NCBI GenBank assembly: GCA_029983755.1
Contig: JASBYX010000006.1
Location: 1-56,249 of the forward strand
From: Anaerovoracaceae bacterium
GTDB taxonomy: Bacteria; Bacillota; Clostridia; Peptostreptococcales; Anaerovoracaceae
Length of the DNA: 56,249 nt
Direction of reading: 5' to 3'
Part shown: positions 49,996 through 56,249 of the stretch, piece after piece
How positions within the stretch are numbered: the stretch's first letter is position 1
Layout: each line of letters opens with the position of its first letter
Program-made: the position numbers and the translations under genes
Notes under the pieces: generated by a model
What the model was told of the DNA's origin: nothing
What the model saw: the letters and a program-made list of their open reading frames with translations, nothing else
Databases searched by the model: none

Positions 49996-50265
49996 TTACT
50001 TCTTGACAATCATCTTAATCGCTTCTTTTAGACGCTCTTCCTGTTCCTTTGGATTCGCAGACGGATTCTCAAAGCAAGACTGTATCTTATTAGCAATAAC
50101 AAGCCCGGTAAGGCTGTTGATGCTGGATCGTACAGCAACAAGCTGTGTGACAATGTCTATGCACTCCTTCTCTTCTTCAATCATTTTTTGAATGCCTCTA
50201 AGTTGCCCCTCTGCTCGCTTCAAGCGATTTATAACATCTTTCTTTTTCTTTTCCATATTTTCCAT
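49996..50265 (-). CDS. cstR: CstR-like (CsoR/FrmR family) persulfide-sensing repressor
   Basis: This 89-residue all-helical DNA-binding protein has NRLKRAEGQLRGIQKMIEEE, then EC(35)IDIVTQLVAVRSSIN, then KIQSC(64). CsoR copper sensors have His four residues before the second Cys; here it is Lys60, so copper binding is unlikely. The two-cysteine pattern fits CstR, which senses persulfides by forming cross-links. It lies between two sulfur-transfer enzymes, each with a matching operator. The ATG at 50265 is chosen since the promoter (TTGACT-17-TAATAT) lies inside the longer frame; its transcript would be almost leaderless. Confidence 0.82.
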   Translation of the reverse strand: MENMEKKKKDVINRLKRAEGQLRGIQKMIEEEKECIDIVTQLVAVRSSINSLTGLVIANKIQSCFENPSANPKEQEERLKEAIKMIVKK

Positions 50266-50272
50266 ACTCAAT

Positions 50273-50301
50273 ATATTACAGTTACATCTCTTAAAAGTCA
50301 A
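50273..50301 (-). promoter_or_regulatory. Promoter of cstR
   Basis: On the minus strand TTGACT (complement of 50296-50301), a 17-nt spacer and TAATAT (complement of 50273-50278). The start codon at 50265 lies seven bases past the -10, so the message would have essentially no 5' leader. Confidence 0.55.
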
Positions 50302-50309
50302 ATTGAATG

Positions 50310-50361
50310 TTGACATATCAAACTCTCTCATGATATATTAATTATACCCTGGCGGGTATAA
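50310..50361 (+). promoter_or_regulatory. Promoter and CstR operator of the reductase-rhodanese gene
   Basis: TTGACA at 50310-50315, an 18-nt spacer and TATATT at 50334-50339. The dyad TTATACCC-TGGC-GGGTATAA at 50342-50361 covers the start site and ends against AAGGAGG. It has the same half-sites as the operator at 49933. Confidence 0.82.
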
Positions 50362-50374
50362 AGGAGGTAAACAC

Positions 50375-52027
50375 ATGAAAATTGTAATAGTAGGAGGCGT
50401 GGCTGGAGGAATGTCAGCTGCCACGAGACTGAGAAGATTGATGGAAGATGCTGAAATTACTGTCTTTGAAAAAGGACCTTTCGTATCTTTCGCCAATTGC
50501 GGATTGCCATACCATATTTCAGGAGAGATAGCTGACAAGGATAGTCTTCTTCTCCAAACTCCTGATAGTCTCAGAGCAAGATTCAATTTAGATGTTCGTC
50601 CTCACCATGAGGTAATTGAAATTGATACGTCCGCCAAGGAAGTAGTTGTTAAAAAGGCTGAAGGCGGCACTTTCAGGGAAAAGTATGACAAGCTCATCCT
50701 GTCACCTGGCGCTGAGCCGGTAATACCTGCCCTGGATGGAATTGATGATGCAGATAATCTTTATACTTTAAGGAATGTTCCGGATCTGAGCAAAATAATG
50801 GCACGACTTGGAAATATCACATCGGGAGAAGCTGTTGTGATCGGTGCAGGTTTCATAGGCATAGAGATGGCAGAGAACTTGGCAAACAAGGGTCTAAACG
50901 TGACTATAGTTGAGATGGCTTCCCATGTTTTGCCCCCATTAGATCTCGAGATGGCTCGTTTTGTGGAAAATGAATTAAAAGAGCACGGTGTAAAGATTTT
51001 AACAGGCCGATCCGTAGAAAAATTTGAAAACGCCGGACACACCATTATTTTGTCGAATCGAGAGAAAATACAAAGTGACATCACAGTGCTTTCTGTTGGA
51101 GTAAAGCCATCAAGCAAAATTGCTGCCGATGCCGGCATCAAAACGGGACTTAAGGGCGGAATTCTCGTTGATGACCGGTACAAAACTTCATGTGAGGACG
51201 TGTATGCAGTGGGCGATGCGATTGTTGTCAAGCAGCAGATAACCGGCGATGATGCGATAATTTCCTTAGCTTCTCCGGCAAATAGACAAGGAAGACAGGT
51301 CGCTGATGTAATCGCAGGGCTTTCAAGAAAGAATTCCGGTTCTATAGGTACAGCAATTGTAAAGGTTTTCGACCTATCAGCAGCATCAACCGGTCTAAGC
51401 GAAAAAATGGTAAAAGAATTATCCATTCCTCATATGATAGTGCACACAACAGGGAAAGACCACGCAGCTTACTATCCAGGTGCAACAGAAATCGTTATGA
51501 AGCTCATCTTTTCTCCTGAAGACGGAAGGATATATGGGGCTCAGGCAGTTGGAGCTAAGGGAGTCGACAAGAGGATTGACCTGATTTCGACTGCAATCAA
51601 AGCCGGACTCACAATTTATGATCTCCCTGAACTGGAATTTACTTATGCTCCTCCTTTTGGGTCAGCAAAGGATCCTGTTAACATGATTGGGTATGCTGCT
51701 ATGAATCTCGCTGAAGGTCTCAGCGAGTCCATTCAGTGGCACCAGCTCCAAGATGAATTAGCATCGGGTAAAATTCTTCTAGACGTTAGGACAACGCCGG
51801 AAGTGGAGTATGTTCACTTCAATGATTACATCGCAATACCTCTAGACGAGCTTAGAGGAAGAATTTCAGAACTTGATAAATCCAAGGAATACATCGTATC
51901 TTGTCACAGCGGTCTAAGGTCATATATAGCAGAAAGAATCCTGAAACAAAACGGATTTAGTGCTAAGAACTTAGATGGTGCGATTTCTCTTTACATGGTT
52001 GCAAAGCCTGAAGATATGGTTAAATAG
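50375..52027 (+). CDS. cdr: CoA-disulfide reductase with C-terminal rhodanese
   Basis: This 550-residue FAD-dependent enzyme is of the CoADR-RHD (NADH-dependent persulfide reductase) type. The N-terminus KIVIVGGVAGGMSAATRLRR binds FAD, Cys42 in FANCGLPYHISG is the active thiol, and the C-terminal rhodanese (about 455-545) has SCHSGLRSY. It probably reduces CoA disulfide, persulfide or polysulfide. It is divergent from cstR and the fused paralogue, but transcribed the other way, with the same operator over its promoter. It is a shorter relative of the 859-residue enzyme. The start ATG follows AAGGAGGTAAACAC. Confidence 0.87.
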   Translation: MKIVIVGGVAGGMSAATRLRRLMEDAEITVFEKGPFVSFANCGLPYHISGEIADKDSLLLQTPDSLRARFNLDVRPHHEVIEIDTSAKEVVVKKAEGGTFREKYDKLILSPGAEPVIPALDGIDDADNLYTLRNVPDLSKIMARLGNITSGEAVVIGAGFIGIEMAENLANKGLNVTIVEMASHVLPPLDLEMARFVENELKEHGVKILTGRSVEKFENAGHTIILSNREKIQSDITVLSVGVKPSSKIAADAGIKTGLKGGILVDDRYKTSCEDVYAVGDAIVVKQQITGDDAIISLASPANRQGRQVADVIAGLSRKNSGSIGTAIVKVFDLSAASTGLSEKMVKELSIPHMIVHTTGKDHAAYYPGATEIVMKLIFSPEDGRIYGAQAVGAKGVDKRIDLISTAIKAGLTIYDLPELEFTYAPPFGSAKDPVNMIGYAAMNLAEGLSESIQWHQLQDELASGKILLDVRTTPEVEYVHFNDYIAIPLDELRGRISELDKSKEYIVSCHSGLRSYIAERILKQNGFSAKNLDGAISLYMVAKPEDMVK

Positions 52028-52050
52028 TATTGCTCAAAACATTGCATAGG

Positions 52051-52080
52051 AAAAAGGCCCCTAAGCCGGGGTCTTTTTCT
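52051..52080. terminator. Terminator between cdr and sfsA
   Basis: GGCCCC at 52056-52061 pairs with GGGGTC at 52068-52073, followed by TTTTTC on the plus strand and AAAAA-complement Ts on the minus strand. It serves the convergent cdr and sfsA genes. Confidence 0.7.
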
Positions 52081-52146
52081 TGTATGAAGGATTCTTTCGA
52101 CTTACCGTGGATATATAACTTCTGCTCTATAAGCAATTAAAGATAT

Positions 52147-52836
52147 CTATTTAGAGTATTCGCTGTATCCCACTGCCGAAATTTGGGATGGTGTGACATC
52201 ACATTCGAGGTATATCACCTTAACTCCTGACTCTATGGCTTCCTCAAGAGCCTCCCCAAACTCAGGATGTGTGCTCATGTTCGGAAGAACTTTTTTTACT
52301 CGAGGCATAGCGATTACAAATATCAAGTAACATTCGTAACCTGCCATTGAAGCATCTGCAAGCTCTCTCAGATGCTTGACACCTCTTATCGTTGGTGCAT
52401 CGGGAAAGTATCCCATTCCGTCAATTTCCAAGGTGCAACCCTTGACCTCTATCAGTATCTTCTTGCCTTCATTTCTCTCAAGGTAGAAATCCATTCTGGA
52501 GTTCCCGTACCTGTACTCAGGCCTAATATAGGTTATGTCTGAAAAAGGTGCCGGAAGGTTATCAAGCCATTCTCTAACTACCTTATTGGGAACCTGACTG
52601 TCTATGTTAACCCACCCAAGACCCTCTTTGTACACGCATATCAAATCATATAGGGTCTTTCTATTGGGGTTTTCTGACCTCTCCAAAATAACGTTACAGC
52701 CGGGCACCAGCAACTCCCTGCATCTACCTGTGTTTTTTACATGGACCGTTTCCTCTCTGTTATCTACCTCCACCTGGGCGATGAACCGATTAGGTCTTGA
52801 CAGAAATTTGGCTTTCACTATGTTCTTATATTTCAT
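52147..52836 (-). CDS. sfsA: SfsA family DNA/RNA nuclease-like protein
   Basis: The 229-residue protein has the family order RPNRFIAQVEVDNREETVHV, KNTGRCRELLVPGCNVIL, EYRYGNSRMDFYLER and ILIEVKGCTLEIDGMGYFPD. The Asp...Glu-x-Lys set (SRMDFYL and IEVKG) matches a PD-(D/E)XK-type nuclease core. SfsA was first named for sugar fermentation stimulation and binds DNA; its cellular role in clostridia is unclear. The ATG at 52836 has GGGAGA upstream at a long spacing. It is a single gene convergent with cdr. Confidence 0.88.
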   Translation of the reverse strand: MKYKNIVKAKFLSRPNRFIAQVEVDNREETVHVKNTGRCRELLVPGCNVILERSENPNRKTLYDLICVYKEGLGWVNIDSQVPNKVVREWLDNLPAPFSDITYIRPEYRYGNSRMDFYLERNEGKKILIEVKGCTLEIDGMGYFPDAPTIRGVKHLRELADASMAGYECYLIFVIAMPRVKKVLPNMSTHPEFGEALEEAIESGVKVIYLECDVTPSQISAVGYSEYSK

Positions 52837-52904
52837 TAGACATTATCTCCCATGCTTTCTAACTATTTCCATACTCTCTAAGTACTCTTACGCCTTCTAA
52901 ATGC

Positions 52905-52946
52905 TTAAAGCAGCCGGGGATAAAAACCTGACTGCTTCTTTATTTT
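52905..52946 (-). terminator. Weak hairpin after ppk
   Basis: AAGCAG pairs with CTGCTT across a 20-nt loop. A short T-run occurs on either side. It is a possible terminator for the ppk-ppx transcript. Confidence 0.4.
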
Positions 52947-53006
52947 ACCATATGGGGAGGTTTTTAGCATGAGTATCGTGATAATATCAACTTATTTACT
53001 TCTAAA

Positions 53007-55241
53007 TCATCCCAGTATCACATCTATAAGGCTCTTCTTCCTATTAGAATTTTGAGGAATTGTTTCAGTATCTTTCTCTTGTGCCGAATCGTCTTCCCTT
53101 CGACTTTTCCCATCCATTCTCTGACCAATTGACTTCGGAGTGTGAGTCCTTGACATGCTGCTGTTTTGGGCCATCGTCTTTTCCTCAGAAATCTGTATGT
53201 ATTTCTCCTGCATTGAAAGATCCGTTTCACGCTTTTCAAAAGAATTGTAAAACCCTGTGTTATCAAGATATTTGGCATCTACATTGTCATTCAGCTGATC
53301 CAGAAGATACTTTTCAATGTAAGCTTTTATTTCCATGTCGTAAACAGGACATGCCACCTCAATTCTTTTTTGAGTGTTTCTGGTCATCAGATCGGCAGAA
53401 GAAATGTAGACCTTCATCTCGTCACCCCTGCCAAAGATATAGACCCTGGAATGTTCCAGAAACCTTCCAACTATTGATGACACGTGGACATTTTCAGTGT
53501 GCCCCTTTACATTAGGGAGAATGCAGCATATTCCCCTTATGACCATCTTGACTTCTACCCCTGCGTTTGAGGCCTGTGAAATCTTTTCTATCAAATCCTT
53601 ATCTGTGAGGGAATTCATTTTGAAGAGCAATCTGCCATCTTTGCCCTTTCGAATTTCTTCGTCCATCAGATTTGAAATTTCGTTCTTAAACGTGGAGGGA
53701 GACTGCAGCAAATGTTTGTAGCTGCCGTTGGCAATTCCCATAGACATGTTGTTGAAAAAGTCGTTGGCATCCTTTCCAATTTCTCTGTTTGTGGTCATCA
53801 GACTGAAATCGGTGTATAGCTTAGAAGTATTCTCGTTATAATTTCCCGTTCCGATCTGCGTGATATAGCGGATTTCGCCATCTTTCCTGTAAGTTATAAG
53901 GCATATTTTTGAATGAATCTTATATTCTTCAAACCCATAGATTATGGTACAGCCTGAATTGTAGAGAATCTCTGAGTAGTTAATGTTGTTTTCTTCGTCA
54001 AATCTGGCCTTAAGCTCCATGTAAACAGTTACCTCAATGCCTTTTTCACTGGCACTTGTAAGGTACTGAACAAGATGGGAATTTTTCGCTAGCCTATAAA
54101 TGCTTATCTTAATAGACACCACATCGTCCCTTGTGGAAGCCTCTTTAATTAGATTTAGAAAAACCCCCATATCATCATATGGGTATGAAAGGAAAAGATC
54201 TCTGTCTTCCACGAGAGAAAAATAGGATTTTGTTGTTTCCTGGGGATATGGACCATATGGTATGAATTTTTTGTAAGTAATTTTTCCAAGTGTGTCCTCG
54301 TGTATAACATCCTTGAGCTTTGATACGAAACTCATATCCATTGGAGATTCGAAAGAGAAAAACCTGTCCTTATTTATCTTGAAAGTTTTCATCAAGAGTT
54401 CCTGAAAATGCTTTGAAATGGGCTTATTAGTTTCCACCCTAACGACTTTAAGTCTGCGGCGCTTCTTGATAATTTCCTTCATGTAAAGCTTATAATCGTC
54501 AAATTCTTCCCTTATCTCCTGCTTGTCTACAAAGTCGAAATTTCTCGTAACGGACAAAATATATTTGTCTTTGACCTTGAGGTTTGGAAAAACTTTTTCG
54601 GCATAGTGGAGGAGAATGTCCTCTATGAGGAGGAATTTAACTTTTTCTGCATGAGGGATAAACACCACGTCAGGCAGCTCGTTACCTATGGGAATAAGGG
54701 CGAAAAAGTTGTCCTTATCCTTCACCTTATCCTTGTTCTTCTTCTCATCTACTATCTCAAGGAAAATATGCTTTTTCTTGTTTCCTAAAAACGGGAAGGG
54801 ATGCACCTTATTGATAATCTGTGGAGAGAGAACGGGAAATATAGTGTTATCAAAATACCTGTCTATAAACTCTTTATCTGCAGCTTCAAGGTTTTCCATA
54901 TCCAGATGATGGATGCCATAGTCTTTAAGTTCCTCCATGACGTTATTGTAGAGCATGTCCTTCTTCTCATATAGGGAAGGCAGCTCCTGCATGATTGCCT
55001 CAATCTGCTCCTTGATGCTCATGCCTGTTTTGTTGTCTTTTTTCTCTGTATCTTCCTCAGCAAGATCCCCAAGGGAACCAACCCTTATCATGAAGAATTC
55101 GTCCAGATTTGAAGTAAATATGCTGATAAAATTAAGCTTTTCGAATAGGGGCATATACTCCTTTTCGGCCTTGTTCAAAACTCTCTCGTTGAATTTCAGC
55201 CACGAAAGCTCTCGGTTTTGCATAAAAATAGTATTATTCAT
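53007..55241 (-). CDS. ppk1: Polyphosphate kinase 1
   Basis: This 744-residue enzyme reversibly polymerises ATP gamma-phosphate into polyphosphate. The N-domain reads RELSWLKFNERVLNKAE, and KLNFISIFTSNLDEFFMIRV follows. The phospholipase-D-like catalytic half has the phosphohistidine motif YKIHSKICLITYR and ITQIGTGNYNENTSKLYTDF. A C-terminal 90-residue tail is charged and low-complexity (KSIGQRMDGKSRREDDSAQE), unusual for PPK1. The ATG at 55241 follows GGGTGG; the longer frame overlaps ppx. It is coupled to ppx just upstream, giving synthesis and breakdown of polyphosphate from one message. Confidence 0.92.
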   Translation of the reverse strand: MNNTIFMQNRELSWLKFNERVLNKAEKEYMPLFEKLNFISIFTSNLDEFFMIRVGSLGDLAEEDTEKKDNKTGMSIKEQIEAIMQELPSLYEKKDMLYNNVMEELKDYGIHHLDMENLEAADKEFIDRYFDNTIFPVLSPQIINKVHPFPFLGNKKKHIFLEIVDEKKNKDKVKDKDNFFALIPIGNELPDVVFIPHAEKVKFLLIEDILLHYAEKVFPNLKVKDKYILSVTRNFDFVDKQEIREEFDDYKLYMKEIIKKRRRLKVVRVETNKPISKHFQELLMKTFKINKDRFFSFESPMDMSFVSKLKDVIHEDTLGKITYKKFIPYGPYPQETTKSYFSLVEDRDLFLSYPYDDMGVFLNLIKEASTRDDVVSIKISIYRLAKNSHLVQYLTSASEKGIEVTVYMELKARFDEENNINYSEILYNSGCTIIYGFEEYKIHSKICLITYRKDGEIRYITQIGTGNYNENTSKLYTDFSLMTTNREIGKDANDFFNNMSMGIANGSYKHLLQSPSTFKNEISNLMDEEIRKGKDGRLLFKMNSLTDKDLIEKISQASNAGVEVKMVIRGICCILPNVKGHTENVHVSSIVGRFLEHSRVYIFGRGDEMKVYISSADLMTRNTQKRIEVACPVYDMEIKAYIEKYLLDQLNDNVDAKYLDNTGFYNSFEKRETDLSMQEKYIQISEEKTMAQNSSMSRTHTPKSIGQRMDGKSRREDDSAQEKDTETIPQNSNRKKSLIDVILG

Positions 55242-55258
55242 AATTTCCACCCATTCCT

Positions 55259-56143
55259 CTAAATCATATTTTCCAGCAAAACACCTTCCCTCAGCCCGGA
55301 ATCGCTTACTATGATTTCCTCCGCTCCGAAGTTTTTGCATAAAAATTTAAATATGGTCATTCCGGGGGTGATGGTATGAATTCTTTCCGGTGTAACTTTC
55401 AATGCAAGCCTTACCACATCTTCATCCCCTTTTATGAGACTTTTATATAAGCTCGTTAAATTCTTGTTTGTGAAATGTCTATTGTCTTCAAGGGAAAAAG
55501 CTTCTTGGGATAAGTTCCCTATAGCTCTGATTGTTCCCCCGATCCCTATTATAACTTTAGATTCAAAATCCAGATCCTTCTTCCCAAGTTCATCCTTGAT
55601 GTCGTTTTGAATGTCCTTGATTTCTTTTCCCGTTGGAATTATTCCTTTCACATACTTGTTAAAAAGCGATAGTGAGCCTTCGGAATAATTCACAATCCTG
55701 TATATCTCCCTATTTTTAAACTGGATTATTTCTGTTGAACCGCCGCCAATGTCCACTGTAATTCCATCTTTATATGGCAGTGTCCACATTATCCCTTCAA
55801 ATCCCAGCCTTGCCTCAAGCTCTTGGTCATATATTCTGATTTGGAAACCCGTTTCTTCCTCCACTCTTTCCAAAACCTGAACCGAATTGTTAATTTTGCG
55901 AAGTGACGCCGTTGCAAATGCAATTGTTTTGTGAATCGTCACGTGACTTATGATCTCTTTTAATGAGTTCAACACGTTTATCAATTTCTTGATTCCCTTG
56001 TCCGTGAGCTTTCCATCTTGGATATAGCTTACAAGCCCTGCGGCATGCTTCTTCCCGAAGATTAGTTTTATCTCCTCATTTTCACAGCTGTATACGTTGA
56101 GTCTTATGGTGTTTGACCCGATATCAATAATTCCAAAATTCAT
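55259..56143 (-). CDS. ppx: Exopolyphosphatase (Ppx/GppA family)
   Basis: This 294-residue ASKHA-fold phosphatase has FGIIDIGSNTIRLNVYSCEN at the start, FATASLRKINNSVQVLERVE, the second phosphate loop TVDIGGGSTEIIQFKN, and VIIGIGGTIRAIGNLSQEAF. It removes terminal phosphate from polyphosphate or (p)ppGpp. It corresponds to the short, two-domain form found in many Firmicutes. The ATG at 56143 has AGGAG six bases ahead; upstream in-frame starts are less likely. It is the first gene of the ppx-ppk pair (17-bp gap), a common linkage. Confidence 0.9.
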   Translation of the reverse strand: MNFGIIDIGSNTIRLNVYSCENEEIKLIFGKKHAAGLVSYIQDGKLTDKGIKKLINVLNSLKEIISHVTIHKTIAFATASLRKINNSVQVLERVEEETGFQIRIYDQELEARLGFEGIMWTLPYKDGITVDIGGGSTEIIQFKNREIYRIVNYSEGSLSLFNKYVKGIIPTGKEIKDIQNDIKDELGKKDLDFESKVIIGIGGTIRAIGNLSQEAFSLEDNRHFTNKNLTSLYKSLIKGDEDVVRLALKVTPERIHTITPGMTIFKFLCKNFGAEEIIVSDSGLREGVLLENMI

Positions 56144-56214
56144 TTCTTGCTCCTGCATTTCTGTTTGTTTTGACCTAGGCGTCTTGTGTTTCGATACCCA
56201 GTTCACTATTAGTA

Positions 56215-56249
56215 TCATATCAGACTAATATTAAATCTATGTAAAGTTT
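56215..56249 (-). promoter_or_regulatory. Possible promoter of ppx-ppk
   Basis: On the minus strand TTTACA (near 56243) with TGATATGAT about 17-19 nt downstream (near 56214-56222). The spacing is acceptable, but the window ends here so upstream context is missing. Confidence 0.35.

Overview
The window looks like chromosomal DNA from a low-to-moderate GC, anaerobic, Gram-positive member of the Clostridia. The grounds are: AGGAGG-type ribosome binding sites; sortase-anchored surface proteins; a Re-citrate synthase / aconitase / isocitrate dehydrogenase cluster typical of anaerobes that make 2-oxoglutarate oxidatively; cobalamin and TPP riboswitches; a DUF2207/LemA pair; UPF0237/UPF0210; and CsoR/CstR-type sulfur control. 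A Peptostreptococcales/Family XIII-type organism is plausible, but the genus cannot be fixed from sequence alone. I found no rRNA, tRNA, transposase, phage structural gene or CRISPR array.

Layout. 1-2.9 kb: a surface protein with InlB-type repeats, split by a frameshift at a run of seven Gs, and a DUF1836 regulator. 3-8.6 kb: an acyl-CoA synthetase; a minus-strand pncA-nadE-murE run (NAD salvage and peptidoglycan); ridA. 8.7-13.2 kb: NhaC antiporter, a hydroxyacid oxidase plus glyoxylate-type aminotransferase pair, and a RelE-type toxin-antitoxin pair. 13.3-18 kb: a decayed gene, DUF2207, lemA and ung, with two tandem-repeat tracts around ung. 18-23.2 kb: small membrane protein, DUF6873, radical SAM protein, an orphan BrnA antitoxin beside a stub of BrnT, ACT/UPF0210 pair, then two repeat arrays, one of them six exact 40-bp units built on a dyad. 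23.3-25 kb: a PIN / ImmA-IrrE peptidase / Xre module. 25-28.6 kb: two LysO-like exporters and a uracil permease.

28.7-34.2 kb: an operon for 2-oxoglutarate/glutamate carbon (Re-citrate synthase, GntR/FCD regulator, aconitase, isocitrate dehydrogenase) with a clear promoter overlapped by a GntR-type operator. 34-44.4 kb: MATE exporter; a large cell-wall protein with a NEAT-like domain whose promoter is overlapped by a DtxR-like iron box; then an oligopeptide/nickel-type ABC importer led by a cobalamin riboswitch. This half of the window therefore appears devoted to metal and cofactor acquisition. 44.5-47.1 kb: azlCD and riboswitch-controlled thiC.

47.2-52 kb: a sulfane-sulfur locus. A CstR-like repressor lies between two coenzyme A disulfide reductase-like enzymes, one fused to rhodanese, TusA and DsrE-like domains, the other to rhodanese. 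Matching ATACCC-N4-GGGTAT operators sit in both promoters. 52.1-56.2 kb: sfsA and the polyphosphate pair ppk-ppx. The most unusual features are the 40-bp dyad array next to the PIN/ImmA/Xre module, the repeat tracts apparently grown out of gene 3' ends, and the fused sulfur enzyme with its operator layout.
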